Positions 30,271-41,271 of a DNA stretch of 64,000 bases are shown piece by piece. A program made the position numbers and the translations under genes. The stretch comes from Luteitalea pratensis (lineage in GTDB: Bacteria > Acidobacteriota > Vicinamibacteria > Vicinamibacterales > Vicinamibacteraceae), in the NCBI RefSeq assembly GCF_001618865.1, contig NZ_CP015136.1:5677001-5741000 (forward strand), read 5' to 3'. Within the stretch, counting starts at the first letter, position 1. Every line of letters starts with the position of its first letter. Below the pieces are notes generated by a model, which made no database searches, was not told the origin of the DNA, and worked only from the letters and a program-made list of their open reading frames with translations.

Positions 30271-30341
30271 TGCTGGAAGGCTGGAATGCGGAAATGTCGA
30301 GATCGTCGGCTTTCGGCAGGCAGCTTCCAGCACTTGGGTTT

Positions 30342-30376
30342 CGACATTCCGGCATTTCAGCATTTCGGCATTTCGA
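30342..30376. repeat. ATTCCGGCATTTCGGC-type repeat
   Basis: Four copies of a nine-base unit near CATTTCGG. A second array of the same unit lies at 35521-35560. Confidence 0.7.
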
Positions 30377-30473
30377 GGCGGCGCCTTTGGCCCGGTCGGG
30401 CGTACTGGCGGGCCTACCAAGCGGCCACGCGATCGTGGTACAGTCCACGATTGGAGTTCAGGCTACCCTTCCG

Positions 30474-30495
30474 GAGTGGGCCGCTTTGCCCACTC
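30474..30495 (+). promoter_or_regulatory. rimP-leader-type hairpin / attenuator
   Basis: A perfect 8-bp stem GAGTGGGC/GCCCACTC with loop CGCTTT, followed by TTTGTGTTT, just ahead of rimP. A GTGGGC...GCCCAC hairpin before rimP-nusA is a known feature in many bacteria and could terminate or attenuate the operon. Confidence 0.65.
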
Positions 30496-30525
30496 TTTGT
30501 GTTTCAGGGTTGCCGTCTCGTCGAC

Positions 30526-31035
30526 GTGACAACCGAAACGCGCCTGGAGCGCGTCCGGACGGTGGCCGAACGGGTCGCTGGATCCTGCGGGCTCGACATC
30601 TTCGACATCCAGCTACGGCGGGAGTCGAGTGGCTGGGTGCTGCGTGTCGTCATCGATCGACCGCAGCAGCGTGATGCCGATGGTGCCGTGGTCGTGGAAA
30701 CGCCGGAACAGTCCATCGGCATCGAGGACTGTCAGCGGGTGAGCACGGACCTGAGCACGATTTTCGACGTCGAGGACGTGCTCGACCACGCCTATACCCT
30801 CGAGGTGTCGTCACCGGGCCTCGACCGTCCGCTGCGCCACGCCGACGACTATCGGCGGTTCAGCGGTCGGCTCGTGAAGCTGGTGGTGCCGGCAGGTGTA
30901 GAGGGTCAGACGCATTTCGAAGGCCGGATTGCCGGCGTGGAGGATGAGGCCGTCATCCTGCAGGTGGGCCGTCGCAAGGAGCGACGGATTCCGCTTGTGG
31001 CGATCAGTCGGGCCCGCCTCGAGGTGGAGTTCTAG
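30526..31035 (+). CDS. rimP: Ribosome maturation factor RimP
   Basis: About 169 residues, needed for late 30S assembly. The N-terminal alpha-beta domain includes ERVAGSCGLDIFDIQLRRE and VEDVLDHAYTLEVSSPGLDRPL; the last is the family hallmark. The C-terminal small barrel follows (RLVKLVV to RARLEVEF). Start uncertain: GTG at 30526 gives the usual length, while GTG at 30499 directly after the hairpin is possible. It lies six bases before nusA, in the classical rimP-nusA-infB order. Confidence 0.9.
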   Translation: MTTETRLERVRTVAERVAGSCGLDIFDIQLRRESSGWVLRVVIDRPQQRDADGAVVVETPEQSIGIEDCQRVSTDLSTIFDVEDVLDHAYTLEVSSPGLDRPLRHADDYRRFSGRLVKLVVPAGVEGQTHFEGRIAGVEDEAVILQVGRRKERRIPLVAISRARLEVEF

Positions 31036-31041
31036 ACGCAG

Positions 31042-32358
31042 ATGAGTACCAATCCGCTCGTGCAATCGATTGAGTCGCTCGCCAAGGAGCGTGGCATCGA
31101 TCCGGCCATCGTGATCACGGCCATCGAGGAAGCCGTGCTCACGGCGTCGCGCAAGTCCTACGGCAAGGACGGCGAGAACCTGAAGGCGCGCCTGAACTAC
31201 GAGACGGGTGACGTCGAACTGCTCGCCGTGAAGAAGGTGGTCGAGACGGTCGAGAACCCGGCGACCGAGATCTCGCTCGGCGACGCCCAGGACATCTACC
31301 GCGTGTACGGCGAGGAATACGCGGCCGGGATCGAGCTCGAGGACGAGATCGAGTTCCCGAAGAGCAAGGAAAAGCTCGGACGCATCGCGGCGCAGACGGC
31401 CAAGCAGGTGATCTTCCAGAAGGTCCGCGAGGCCGAGCGGCGCAACGTGTTCGACGAGTTCTCGTCGCGGGTCGGCGAGGTGGTCACCGGCACCGTCAAG
31501 CGTTTCGAGCAGGGCGACATCATCGTCGAGCTCGGACGCATCGAGGCGAGCCTGCCGCGCAAGGAGCAGTCGCGCGCGGAGAACTACGCCATCGGCGACC
31601 GCGTGCGGACGGTGATCAAGAACGTCAACGAGAACCTGAAGGGACCACAGGTCATCCTGTCGCGGACCGACCCGGCGCTGCTCGTGAAGATGTTCGAGCA
31701 GGAAGTGCCGGAGATTTATGACGGCACGGTGATGATCCGCGGCGCCGTCCGCGAGGCCGGCGATCGCGCGAAGGTGGCGGTGTACAGCCGCGAGCGCGAC
31801 GTCGACCCGGTCGGCGCGTGCGTCGGCATCAAGGGCACGCGCGTGCAGGCCATCATTCGCGAGCTGCGCGGCGAGAAGATCGACATCGTCGAGTTCTCAG
31901 AGGACCCGGTGGAGTTCGTGATGAACGCCATCAGCCCGGCCCGCGTCCAGCGCGTGACGATCGTGGACGACCAGGATCGGGTGATGGAAGTGGTGGTCGA
32001 GGACAAGCAGCTCTCGCTGGCGATCGGCAAGAAGGGGCAGAACGTTCGCCTCGCCGCCAAGCTGACGGGCTGGAAGATCGACATCAAGAGCGAAGAAGAG
32101 AAGCGCAAGGAAGTGGAGGCCCAGCTGGCGGGGTTCGATTGGAACGCCGTCGCCGAGGGTCAGGCCGAGGTGCCCCTCACGGGAGCCGCGGCTATGGACG
32201 CCCTGTTCGATCCCAACATGGGCGTCGAGACGGCCACCGAGCAGGTCGAGGCGGAAACCGCCTCGGCCGGTCCGGACGAGCCGGTCGGGGATGCGTCGCC
32301 GCACGGGCTCGATGAAGGCCCGGACGCTGATGGCGTCGGCGAGGCAAAGCAGGACTAG
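31042..32358 (+). CDS. nusA: Transcription termination/antitermination factor NusA
   Basis: 438 residues. NusA N-terminal RNA-polymerase-binding domain (about 1-125), S1 domain (about 130-200, GEVVTGTVKRFEQGDIIVELG), then two KH domains (about 205-345, with GACVGIKGTRVQAI and SLAIGKKGQNVRLAAKL). The C-terminal acidic repeats of E. coli NusA are absent; a short acidic, low-complexity tail replaces them. It modulates pausing and termination and couples with the downstream infB in the same operon. No ylxR or L7Ae-like gene lies between nusA and infB. Confidence 0.95.
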   Translation: MSTNPLVQSIESLAKERGIDPAIVITAIEEAVLTASRKSYGKDGENLKARLNYETGDVELLAVKKVVETVENPATEISLGDAQDIYRVYGEEYAAGIELEDEIEFPKSKEKLGRIAAQTAKQVIFQKVREAERRNVFDEFSSRVGEVVTGTVKRFEQGDIIVELGRIEASLPRKEQSRAENYAIGDRVRTVIKNVNENLKGPQVILSRTDPALLVKMFEQEVPEIYDGTVMIRGAVREAGDRAKVAVYSRERDVDPVGACVGIKGTRVQAIIRELRGEKIDIVEFSEDPVEFVMNAISPARVQRVTIVDDQDRVMEVVVEDKQLSLAIGKKGQNVRLAAKLTGWKIDIKSEEEKRKEVEAQLAGFDWNAVAEGQAEVPLTGAAAMDALFDPNMGVETATEQVEAETASAGPDEPVGDASPHGLDEGPDADGVGEAKQD

Positions 32359-32381
32359 GCCCTAGGAACGAAGGGGACACG

Positions 32382-35369
32382 TTGTCGACTGTCCGGATCT
32401 ATAAAGTCGCGGAACTGCTGAACGCACCCAGCCAGGAGGTCATGGATCTCCTGAAGGTGGAGGCGGGCATCGAGGTGCGTTCTGCCTCGAGCACCATCGA
32501 AGAGGTGGTGGCCAGGCAGTTCGTGGAGCGACACGCGCGCAAGCGCAATATCTCGCTCCCACCGGCCGCGCAGATGTTCAACGAAGGACCGCCGCAGCGG
32601 CCCGGCATGGCCAAGAAGCAGCCTGGCAAGGGCCCGGCCGTTCCCGAAGCGCCCAAGGTCGCCCCGCTGCCACCGCCGCGGTTGGTGAAGGCGCTGAAGG
32701 TGCCCGGAGCGCCCGCCGCGTCGGGGACGTACGCCGAGGCTCCGGCCTCGGTCGCACACCCGCCGGCGTTCGAGGCTCACCCGGCCGCCGTGGCAACGGC
32801 GGCTGCCGTCGACACCCACGAGCCCGACGCCCGGGAGACGAGCGCGCCCGTGGAGACGCCTCCGCCCGCGGCGTTCAACGGCCCGGCCCCGGTCCTCGAG
32901 GCCGCGCCGGCCGTCGAACGCGCCCCGGAGCCCGAAACAGCTGTCGCTGCCCCACCGCCGCCCGCGCCGATCGTCGACGCTCCGGTTGCGGCCGAGGCCA
33001 CCGACGCCAGTGCCTCGGCGTTGGGCGAGGACGACATCGACCCGACCGGTGCACGTCAGGTGCCCTCCTCCCTGCGCCTGCGCGTCGAGGATCCGAATCG
33101 CCAGGTCAGCGCGCCGCCGATGCGGCCCGCGCGTCCGGCACCGCCCGTACCGCCACCGCCCGTTCGTCGTGCGCCCATGCCGCCGACCGCCGGTCCGGCT
33201 GGTCCACCCCGCCCGGCGACCGCCGGGCCCCGTCCGCTGCCTCCGGGCGCGGCGCTTCCTGGAGGCCCTCGACCTTTGCCGTCGCAGCCGATCCGCTCGC
33301 CGCTGCCGCAGGTCGCACGGCCCAGTTATCAGCCCACCTACGCCAACATCGGCCGCGCTCCTGGCGTCGTCGGTCCTGGCGGTCGCCCGCTCGGTGGCCC
33401 TCCGGGTGCCCCCGGCATGGTGCAGCCCGGGCAGCGTCCCGGTGCCGCACAGTTCCCGCGGCCGCCGCAGCCCGGCGGCGGTTACCGGCCCGGTGGAGCG
33501 CCGGGTGGCCATCGGCCTCGCCCCGGTGGGCGCAGTAGCGGCGGTCGTCGCACGCGCATCGAGGCACCGGTGGTGCAGGGTCCGGCGGCTCCGCCGCCGA
33601 TCACCCGCATCATCACCCTCGCCGAGGGCATGACCGTGAAGGACCTGGCCGACAAGCTCGAGGCCAAGGTCAAGGACGTCATGCGCGTGATCCTCGAACA
33701 GGGCATGCGGATGACGATCAACAGCACCCTCGATGCCGACACGGCGACGATGCTCGCGCGCCAGTTCGGCGCCGAGGTCGAGGTGCGGTCCTTCGAGGAA
33801 GAGATCGTCGAGTTCGAGGAAGGCGTCAGCCGTCCGGAGGATCGCGAGACCCGCGCACCGGTGGTCACGGTGATGGGCCACGTCGACCACGGCAAGACGA
33901 CGCTGCTCGACAGCCTTCGCACGACCCGCGTCGCGGAGCGCGAAGCGGGCGGCATCACCCAGCACATCGGCGCGTACGCCGTGGAACTCAACGATCGCAA
34001 GATCGTGTTCCTCGACACGCCCGGTCACGCGGCCTTCACCACGATGCGTGCGCGCGGCGCGAAGGTCACCGATGTGGTGGTCCTCGTGGTCGCGGCCGAC
34101 GACGGCGTCATGCCGCAGACGCGTGAGGCGATCGACCACGCCAAGGCGGCCAAGGTGCCAATCATCGTGGCGATCAACAAGATCGACAAGCCGGACTCCA
34201 ACCCCGAGCGGGTCATGCGTGAGCTGTCCGAAATCGGGTTGCTCGCCGAATCCTGGGGTGGCGACACGGTGATGGTGCCGGTCTCGGCCAAGGCCAAGCA
34301 GAACCTCGATCAGCTGCTCGAAATGATCCTGCTGGTCACCGAAATCGGCGACCTCAAGGCCAACGCGGCCCGCAACGCCTCGGGCACCGTGCTCGAAGGC
34401 AAGCTCGATCGCGGCCGTGGTCCGGTGGCGACGGTCCTCGTCCAGGACGGCACGCTGCACGTCGGCGACACCGTCCTGGTCGGCACCATCGTCGGCAAGG
34501 TGCGGGCGCTGCAGGACGACCGCGGACGCAGTGTCCGCGAGGTCGGCCCGTCGACGCCGGTCGAAGTGCTCGGCCTGGGTGGCGTGCCGACGCCTGGCGA
34601 TACGTTCCAGGCGGTCGAGGATGTCGCCAAGGCCCGCCAGATCGCGATGTTCCGCGAGGAGCAGGCCAAGGCGAAGTCGCTCGGGGCGCGCGGCGGGCGG
34701 ATGACGCTCGAGACGCTCCAGAAGCACATCGCCGAAGGCGGCGTGAAGGAACTGGCGCTGATCATCAAGGCCGACGTGCAGGGCTCGGCCGAGGTGCTGG
34801 CCGACTCGCTGCAGAAGCTGGGCGACGAGCGCGTCAAGGTGCGCGTCATCAGCTCGGGCGTCGGCGCCATCAACGAGTCCGACGTGCTGCTGGCGACGGC
34901 GTCAGAAGCGATCATCATCGGCTTCAACGTCCGGCCCGACCGCAACGCCGAGGCCTTGGCCAACCGCGAAAAGGTCGACATCCGCCTCCACTCCATCATC
35001 TACAACGTCACCGACGAGATGAAGGCGGCGATGGCAGGGATGCTGGAACCGGTGTTCAAGGACGCCCGCATCGGCATGGCGGAGGTCCGCGAGGTGTTCA
35101 AGACGCCGAAGGCCGGCACCGTGGCCGGCTGCCTGGTCACCGAGGGCGTCATTCGCCGCTCGGGCGATGCGCAGGCCCGCCTGCTCCGCGACGGCGTCGT
35201 GGTGCACACCGGCAAGCTCAGTTCGCTGCGCCGCTTCAAGGACGACGTCTCCGAGGTCAAGAACGGCCTCGAGTGCGGCATGACCTTCGAGCGCTACAAC
35301 GACGTCAAGGTCGGCGACATCATCGAGGTGTTCGTCTCCGAAGAGGTCGCGGTCACCATTCCGGGGTAG
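32382..35369 (+). CDS. infB: Translation initiation factor IF-2
   Basis: 995 residues. The N-terminal IF2_N helix pair ([18 protein letters not shown]) is followed by a very long Pro/Ala/Gly-rich linker (about 75-400). A second IF2_N-type module (about 410-470) precedes the GTPase domain with G1 GHVDHGKT (499-506), DTPGHAAF and NKIDKP, then domains II-IV that bind fMet-tRNA. The start codon is TTG at 32382 with AAGGGGA upstream, an uncommon choice for such a highly expressed factor. It is 23 bases after nusA, in one operon. Confidence 0.95.
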   Translation: MSTVRIYKVAELLNAPSQEVMDLLKVEAGIEVRSASSTIEEVVARQFVERHARKRNISLPPAAQMFNEGPPQRPGMAKKQPGKGPAVPEAPKVAPLPPPRLVKALKVPGAPAASGTYAEAPASVAHPPAFEAHPAAVATAAAVDTHEPDARETSAPVETPPPAAFNGPAPVLEAAPAVERAPEPETAVAAPPPPAPIVDAPVAAEATDASASALGEDDIDPTGARQVPSSLRLRVEDPNRQVSAPPMRPARPAPPVPPPPVRRAPMPPTAGPAGPPRPATAGPRPLPPGAALPGGPRPLPSQPIRSPLPQVARPSYQPTYANIGRAPGVVGPGGRPLGGPPGAPGMVQPGQRPGAAQFPRPPQPGGGYRPGGAPGGHRPRPGGRSSGGRRTRIEAPVVQGPAAPPPITRIITLAEGMTVKDLADKLEAKVKDVMRVILEQGMRMTINSTLDADTATMLARQFGAEVEVRSFEEEIVEFEEGVSRPEDRETRAPVVTVMGHVDHGKTTLLDSLRTTRVAEREAGGITQHIGAYAVELNDRKIVFLDTPGHAAFTTMRARGAKVTDVVVLVVAADDGVMPQTREAIDHAKAAKVPIIVAINKIDKPDSNPERVMRELSEIGLLAESWGGDTVMVPVSAKAKQNLDQLLEMILLVTEIGDLKANAARNASGTVLEGKLDRGRGPVATVLVQDGTLHVGDTVLVGTIVGKVRALQDDRGRSVREVGPSTPVEVLGLGGVPTPGDTFQAVEDVAKARQIAMFREEQAKAKSLGARGGRMTLETLQKHIAEGGVKELALIIKADVQGSAEVLADSLQKLGDERVKVRVISSGVGAINESDVLLATASEAIIIGFNVRPDRNAEALANREKVDIRLHSIIYNVTDEMKAAMAGMLEPVFKDARIGMAEVREVFKTPKAGTVAGCLVTEGVIRRSGDAQARLLRDGVVVHTGKLSSLRRFKDDVSEVKNGLECGMTFERYNDVKVGDIIEVFVSEEVAVTIPG

Positions 35370-35375
35370 CCGTCA

Positions 35376-35471
35376 GGTAGGGACGGCTCTCCGAGCCGTC
35401 CATCTCCGCGATCTCGCTCTCCGCACACGCATTGGCAGCAGCCATGGACGGCCGGGACGGCCGTCCCTACC
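35376..35471. repeat. 28-bp inverted repeat pair (GGTAGGGACGG type)
   Basis: Left arm 35376-35403 and right arm 35444-35471 are reverse complements with about four mismatches. Each arm is itself a small palindrome (GGACGGCTC/GAGCCGTCC). It sits between infB and rbfA and could terminate or split the operon transcript. Confidence 0.75.
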
Positions 35472-35520
35472 TCACCCATGGCGCCATGCGGGATGTCGAC
35501 GCCCGCTCCCGCCATTCTTG

Positions 35521-35560
35521 CCATTCCGGCATTCCGGCATTCCCGGCATCGCGGCATTTC
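35521..35560. repeat. ATTCCGGCATTCCGGC-type repeat before rbfA
   Basis: Four units related to those at 30342-30376, ending two bases before the TAGAAT hexamer of rbfA. Confidence 0.7.
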
Positions 35561-35561
35561 G

Positions 35562-35567
35562 TAGAAT
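35562..35567 (+). promoter_or_regulatory. -10-like TAGAAT, leaderless type, for rbfA
   Basis: Six bases before the rbfA ATG, no Shine-Dalgarno. Suggests a separate transcript start for rbfA despite its operon-like position. Confidence 0.45.
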
Positions 35568-35573
35568 GGTGCA

Positions 35574-35981
35574 ATGCAGGGTTCCGGTTCTCGCGCCGAT
35601 CGCATCGCTGACCACATCAAGGACCATGTCAGCCAGTTGCTGTCATTCGAAGTCAAGGATCCCGCGGTGGGGCTCCTGACGGTCACGCACGTCAAGCTGA
35701 CGGGCGACATGGGCCTGGCCCACGTGTACTACACCCTCGTCGGCGACGAGGTGGAGCGGGCCAAGACGGCCCGGGCGCTCGATCGCGCGACGGCGTTTGT
35801 CCGGCGCCGCCTCGCCGAAGACATGAACATGCGGCGTGCGCCCGACGTCCGCTTCCATTACGACGAGAACGTCGAGCGGCAGGAACGCGTCGCGACGCTG
35901 CTGCAGGAGATCGCCACCGAGCGCGCGGAGCGCGAGAAGCGCGAGCAGGCCGAGACCACCCCCGATGACAACACTCAGTGA
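35574..35981 (+). CDS. rbfA: Ribosome-binding factor A
   Basis: 135 residues, single KH-like domain that helps mature the 16S rRNA 5' end. Typical blocks: RIADHIKDHVSQLL at the N-terminus, DPAVGLLTVTHVKLTGDMGLAHVYYTL (key residues in strand 1-2), and RAPDVRFHYDENVER near the C-terminus. The charged tail (ERAEREKREQAE) is a short extension. Its 3' end overlaps nrnA by 17 bases, so the downstream genes are coupled to it. Confidence 0.93.
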   Translation: MQGSGSRADRIADHIKDHVSQLLSFEVKDPAVGLLTVTHVKLTGDMGLAHVYYTLVGDEVERAKTARALDRATAFVRRRLAEDMNMRRAPDVRFHYDENVERQERVATLLQEIATERAEREKREQAETTPDDNTQ

Positions 35982-36945
35982 GACCTCGGCGGCCGTGCCG
36001 CGCGCGTTGATCGACGCGCTGCGCGCGGACGGCCCGGTCATCCTCTGCGGGCACGCGCGTCCGGACGGCGATTCGATCGGCTCGGTGATGTCAATGGCGG
36101 CCGCGCTCCGCCTCCGGGGCCGTCAGGTGCGCACCGTCAGCAGCGACCCTGCCCCGGCGGCGTTCCTCGCCTTCCCGCGCATGGACACGCTCGAGATCGT
36201 GCCCGAGGTCGACGCCTCGGGTACCACGGTGATCGTCATGGAGTCCGGCGCGCTGACGCGGACCGGAATTACCGGACTCGAACGCGCCACGACGATCGTC
36301 AACATCGACCATCACCTGGGCAACACCGGCTACGGCACGGTGAACTGGTTCGACGAGGGTGCGGCGGCGTGCGTGGAACTGGTGGCCGATGCGATCGACG
36401 CGATCGGCATCGCGTGGACCAGCGAGATCGCGACCTACCTGTACCTCGGTCTCAGTACCGATACCGGCAGCTTCCGGCACTCGCACATCACCGCCCGCAG
36501 CTTCGAACTCGCCCGCCGCTGTGTGCTCGCCGGCGCAGATCCGGTGCACGTCGGCCAGACGGCCTACGACAGCTTCAGCCTCGGACGCGTGCGCCTGATC
36601 GGCCAACTGCTGCACGACATGCAACTCGACGCCGGGGGGCGCCTCGCCGTGCTTACGCTGACCCCGGACGTCCATGCCCGCGCTGGCTCGTCCCCGGACG
36701 AGACCGAAGGCCTCATCAACCTCCCGTTCACGGCGCTGGACGTCCGCGCCGTGTGCATGCTGCGCAGCGACGAAGCGGGCGTGACCCGAGTCAGCCTGCG
36801 CTCGAAGGGCGCCATCGACGTGCGCGCCGTGGCGCAGCGCTTTGGCGGCGGCGGACACGTGAATGCCAGCGGCTTCACGTCGACCGACCCGATCGAGACG
36901 GTCCGCACCGCACTGCTGCCGTTGCTGCGCGACGCTCTCAGGTGA
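35965..36945 (+). CDS. nrnA: DHH/DHHA1 phosphoesterase (NrnA-like oligoribonuclease/pAp phosphatase)
   Basis: 326 residues. The DHH domain shows HARPDGDSIGS and the DHH triad in NIDHHLGNT; the C-terminal DHHA1 domain ends with GGGGHVNASGF. NrnA degrades nano-RNA and converts pAp to AMP. The motif usually written D..(x)RxG reads VMESGALTRTG here, with Glu in the Asp position; I recall this variant in other acidobacterial-type sequences, but it should affect one metal ligand. ATG at 35965 lies inside the rbfA end; the stop overlaps the truB GTG (GTGA). Confidence 0.9.
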   Translation: MTTLSETSAAVPRALIDALRADGPVILCGHARPDGDSIGSVMSMAAALRLRGRQVRTVSSDPAPAAFLAFPRMDTLEIVPEVDASGTTVIVMESGALTRTGITGLERATTIVNIDHHLGNTGYGTVNWFDEGAAACVELVADAIDAIGIAWTSEIATYLYLGLSTDTGSFRHSHITARSFELARRCVLAGADPVHVGQTAYDSFSLGRVRLIGQLLHDMQLDAGGRLAVLTLTPDVHARAGSSPDETEGLINLPFTALDVRAVCMLRSDEAGVTRVSLRSKGAIDVRAVAQRFGGGGHVNASGFTSTDPIETVRTALLPLLRDALR

Positions 36946-37868
36946 TCCCCGCCCTCGACCGCATCCTCATCGTCGACAAGCCCGAAGGCATGACGTCGCA
37001 CGACGTCGTGGCGACGGTGCGGCGACGATTGCCGCGCAAGACCCGCGTCGGACACACCGGCACACTCGACCCGTTCGCAACGGGCGTGTTGCCGGTCGTG
37101 ATCGGCAAGGCGACACGCTTGTCGCAGTTCCTCACGGCGGGCCGCAAGCGATACCGCGCGACGGTCGCCTTCGGCGCGGCGACCGACTCCGGCGATCGCA
37201 TGGGCGCGGTCATCGAGACGGCCTCCCCCGACGTGCTGCGGATGCTGGACGAACCCCGGCTCGCCCATGCGCTCGCCACCTTCGTGGGCATGCAGGCGCA
37301 GGTGCCGCCGGCGTATTCGGCCAAGAAGGTCGACGGGGAGCGGGCCTATGTGCTGGCCCGGCGCGGCGACGTGGTCGACCTGCCCCCCGTGGAGGTGACC
37401 GCGCACGCGCTTTCGCTCGTGGGCTGGGACGCCGGTTCGCACGTGGCCCTCCTCGACCTCGACGTGTCGGCCGGATACTACGTCCGCAGCCTCGCCCGGG
37501 ACCTCGGGGCCAGGTTGGGTGTCCCGGCGCACCTCGCGGCCTTGCAACGAACCGGAAGCGGTTCCTGGTCGATCGCCGACGCCCACTCGCTGGCCGAGGT
37601 CGTCCAGGCGTCGCCGGAGGCGTTTCTCAAACTGTGCGAGCCCATGTCCGCCGCGCTGGGCACCTGGCCCGCCCTGACGCTCGATGATGGGCAGGTCCAG
37701 TGGGTGCTCGCGGGCCGCGCCGTTGCCCTGACCCCTGGCCAGACGGCAACACTCGTCGACGTCCCGGCGGAGCGGGTCAGGCTGCTCGACGAGGCGGGCG
37801 CCCTCGTGGCCCTGGCTCCCCCCTCCCCACCCGGTTCCAGCCTCCACGCCGACATCGTCCTGCGGTAA
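36942..37868 (+). CDS. truB: tRNA pseudouridine-55 synthase TruB
   Basis: 308 residues. Converts U55 of the tRNA T-loop to pseudouridine. The catalytic aspartate is D44 in GHTGTLDPFATGVLP; KPEGMTSHDVV, RYRATVAFGAATDS and AGYYVRSLARDLG are the other family blocks. A C-terminal PUA-like extension follows (about 240-308). GTG start overlaps the nrnA stop by four bases. It belongs to the conserved infB-rbfA-truB-rpsO-pnp order. Confidence 0.95.
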   Translation: MIPALDRILIVDKPEGMTSHDVVATVRRRLPRKTRVGHTGTLDPFATGVLPVVIGKATRLSQFLTAGRKRYRATVAFGAATDSGDRMGAVIETASPDVLRMLDEPRLAHALATFVGMQAQVPPAYSAKKVDGERAYVLARRGDVVDLPPVEVTAHALSLVGWDAGSHVALLDLDVSAGYYVRSLARDLGARLGVPAHLAALQRTGSGSWSIADAHSLAEVVQASPEAFLKLCEPMSAALGTWPALTLDDGQVQWVLAGRAVALTPGQTATLVDVPAERVRLLDEAGALVALAPPSPPGSSLHADIVLR

Positions 37869-37912
37869 GGGCATCATCGTCCGCCGACTGGCGAAAGGGC
37901 CACTGAATCAGC

Positions 37913-38027
37913 TATCATTCGTAGTTCGCTGACGCCCGTTCGACCGGCGTCATCCGACCATCCATCAAGACGACGACGGATCCGGTGCCCGAGAGGGACC
38001 TTCTGGGCCGATCGTGGAGGCAGCACC
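37913..38027 (+). promoter_or_regulatory. rpsO leader with possible -10 and hairpin
   Basis: TATCAT (37913-37918) may be a -10. The leader of about 100 nt contains GACGCC (37931-37936) pairing with GGCGTC (37946-37951). GGAGG (38016-38020) is the ribosome site of rpsO. S15 commonly represses its own mRNA through the leader, so this is a candidate site. Confidence 0.4.
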
Positions 38028-38297
38028 GTGGCATTGACGAAGGACCGCAAGACCAACCTGATCGAGGATTTCCGCCAGCACGAGAGCGATACCGGCTCCC
38101 CGGAAGTGCAGGTCGCCATCCTCAGCGAACGCATCACCTATCTGACCGAGCACTTCAAGACGCATGCGAAGGACCACCACTCGCGTCGCGGCCTGTTGAA
38201 GCTCGTCGGACAGCGCCGACGCCTGCTGGACTACGTGAAGGCGAAGAACACGGAACGCTACGCGCAGCTCATCAAGCGGCTCGGCATCCGGAAGTAG
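38028..38297 (+). CDS. rpsO: 30S ribosomal protein S15
   Basis: 89 residues, the normal length. All-helical 16S-binding protein with [32 protein letters not shown] and [13 protein letters not shown]. Early binder that organises the platform of the 30S subunit. GTG start with a strong GGAGG seven bases upstream. A hairpin terminator follows ten bases after the stop, separating it from pnp. Confidence 0.97.
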   Translation: MALTKDRKTNLIEDFRQHESDTGSPEVQVAILSERITYLTEHFKTHAKDHHSRRGLLKLVGQRRRLLDYVKAKNTERYAQLIKRLGIRK

Positions 38298-38306
38298 CGG
38301 CACCAC

Positions 38307-38338
38307 GAAAGGGACGGGAGCAGGCTCCCGTCCCTTTC
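38307..38338 (+). terminator. Hairpin after rpsO
   Basis: A 14-bp perfect stem GAAAGGGACGGGAG (38307-38320) / CTCCCGTCCCTTTC (38325-38338) with loop CAGG. The following T tract is weak, so it may act as an RNase or attenuation site before pnp instead. Confidence 0.7.
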
Positions 38339-38480
38339 GCATTTGACCGGCCGCTCACACCGCGCGCGGCCGTGGCAGGCCCGGCAGCCGTCCCGCCGCG
38401 CGGCCCCACTCGCGCAATCGTCACACCGCACACCGCCAGGGCAAACAGGTCCCCTGGCCACTGACATGACAGGGAACCCC

Positions 38481-40577
<2,097 letters not shown>

Positions 40578-40584
40578 GCGGCTT

Positions 40585-40697
40585 CCGCCTCCGCCAAGGC
40601 TACGGCGGACAAGTCGCCGTCGGCCGTCGGCATTCGACCGTCGGCCCTGGCATCACGACGTGAATGACCGTGTCTAGCCGCCGGACTTGTCCGGCGG
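40585..40697. repeat. LRQGYGGQ-type unit plus CCGCCGGAC palindrome
   Basis: The unit at 40585-40616 (GCCAAGGCTACGGCGGACAAG core) is followed by CCGTCGG strings and the palindrome CCGCCGGAC-TT-GTCCGGCGG (40678-40697). Confidence 0.75.
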
Positions 40698-40721
40698 TGA
40701 ATCGCGGCAACGCAACACGAA

Positions 40722-40754
40722 AGAGCGCATCCCCTCCCGGATGCGCTTTTCTCG
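40722..40754 (+). terminator. Rho-independent terminator of pnp
   Basis: AGCGCATCC (40724-40732) pairs with GGATGCGCT (40739-40747), followed by TTTCTCG and TTTT. Confidence 0.8.
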
Positions 40755-40787
40755 TTTTGGGGGCTTTCGTTGTATCTCTGGAAGTCC

Positions 40788-41156
40788 ATGAGTACCGGAA
40801 TGACGACCCGTCGCAGGTGGCTCGGACGCTTGCTTGCGTTGTGCGGCGTGGTGCCGCTGGCGCAGCCCGACGACGTCGCCGGCCGCCGGCAGTTCACGAT
40901 GACGGCGCGCAAGTTCCAGTTCGATCCCGAAATCATCGACGTGCGACGCAACGACATCGTCCGCCTCACGATCACGTCAGCCGACATCGATCACAGCTTC
41001 ACGATCGACGCCTACCGCATCCAGAAGCGCATCCCGGCCGGGGGCAGCGTGACGCTCGAGTTCCGTGCCGACGAAGTGGGCCGGTTTCCGTTCTACTGCA
41101 GCATGCGCATCGATCCCGGCTGCGAGGACATGAGCGGGGAACTCATCGTCAGGTAA
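40788..41156 (+). CDS. Exported cupredoxin-like protein with unusual ligand set
   Basis: 122 residues. A twin-arginine-like N-terminus (TTRRRWLGRLLALCG) should export it. The rest is one cupredoxin barrel like the CuA domain of cytochrome oxidase subunit II or plastocyanin. Candidate copper ligands: H69 (DIDHSFTI), C104, C112 and M115 (YCSMRIDPGCEDM). The His usually found between Cys and Met is replaced by C112, and the CuA CxxxC spacing is not kept (C-x7-C). Start uncertain: TTG 40770, ATG 40788 or ATG 40800. It stands alone after the pnp terminator. Confidence 0.75.
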   Translation: MSTGMTTRRRWLGRLLALCGVVPLAQPDDVAGRRQFTMTARKFQFDPEIIDVRRNDIVRLTITSADIDHSFTIDAYRIQKRIPAGGSVTLEFRADEVGRFPFYCSMRIDPGCEDMSGELIVR

Positions 41157-41160
41157 ACAA

Positions 41161-41271
41161 TCAATTTCAGAATTTCAGAATTTCAAAGTTCATTGACACC
41201 GCCAACCTTCGAAGTGCCGAGGTGTAGTGGTGGTGGTGGTGGTGAAATTCTGCAATTCTGCAATTCTGCAA
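41161..41271. repeat. Microsatellite-like strings (TTTCAGAA, GGT, AATTCTGC)
   Basis: Three TTTCAGAA-type units (41164-41186), a GGTGGT run (41230-41245) and four AATTCTGC-type units (41246-41271). The first and last are near reverse complements, so the spacer can fold back. No gene or terminator T run is seen. Confidence 0.75.

Noticed and set aside
32355-34727. 790-codon open frame opposite infB
   Set aside because: Arg/His-rich, low-complexity translation with no motifs; IF-2 is the real gene.
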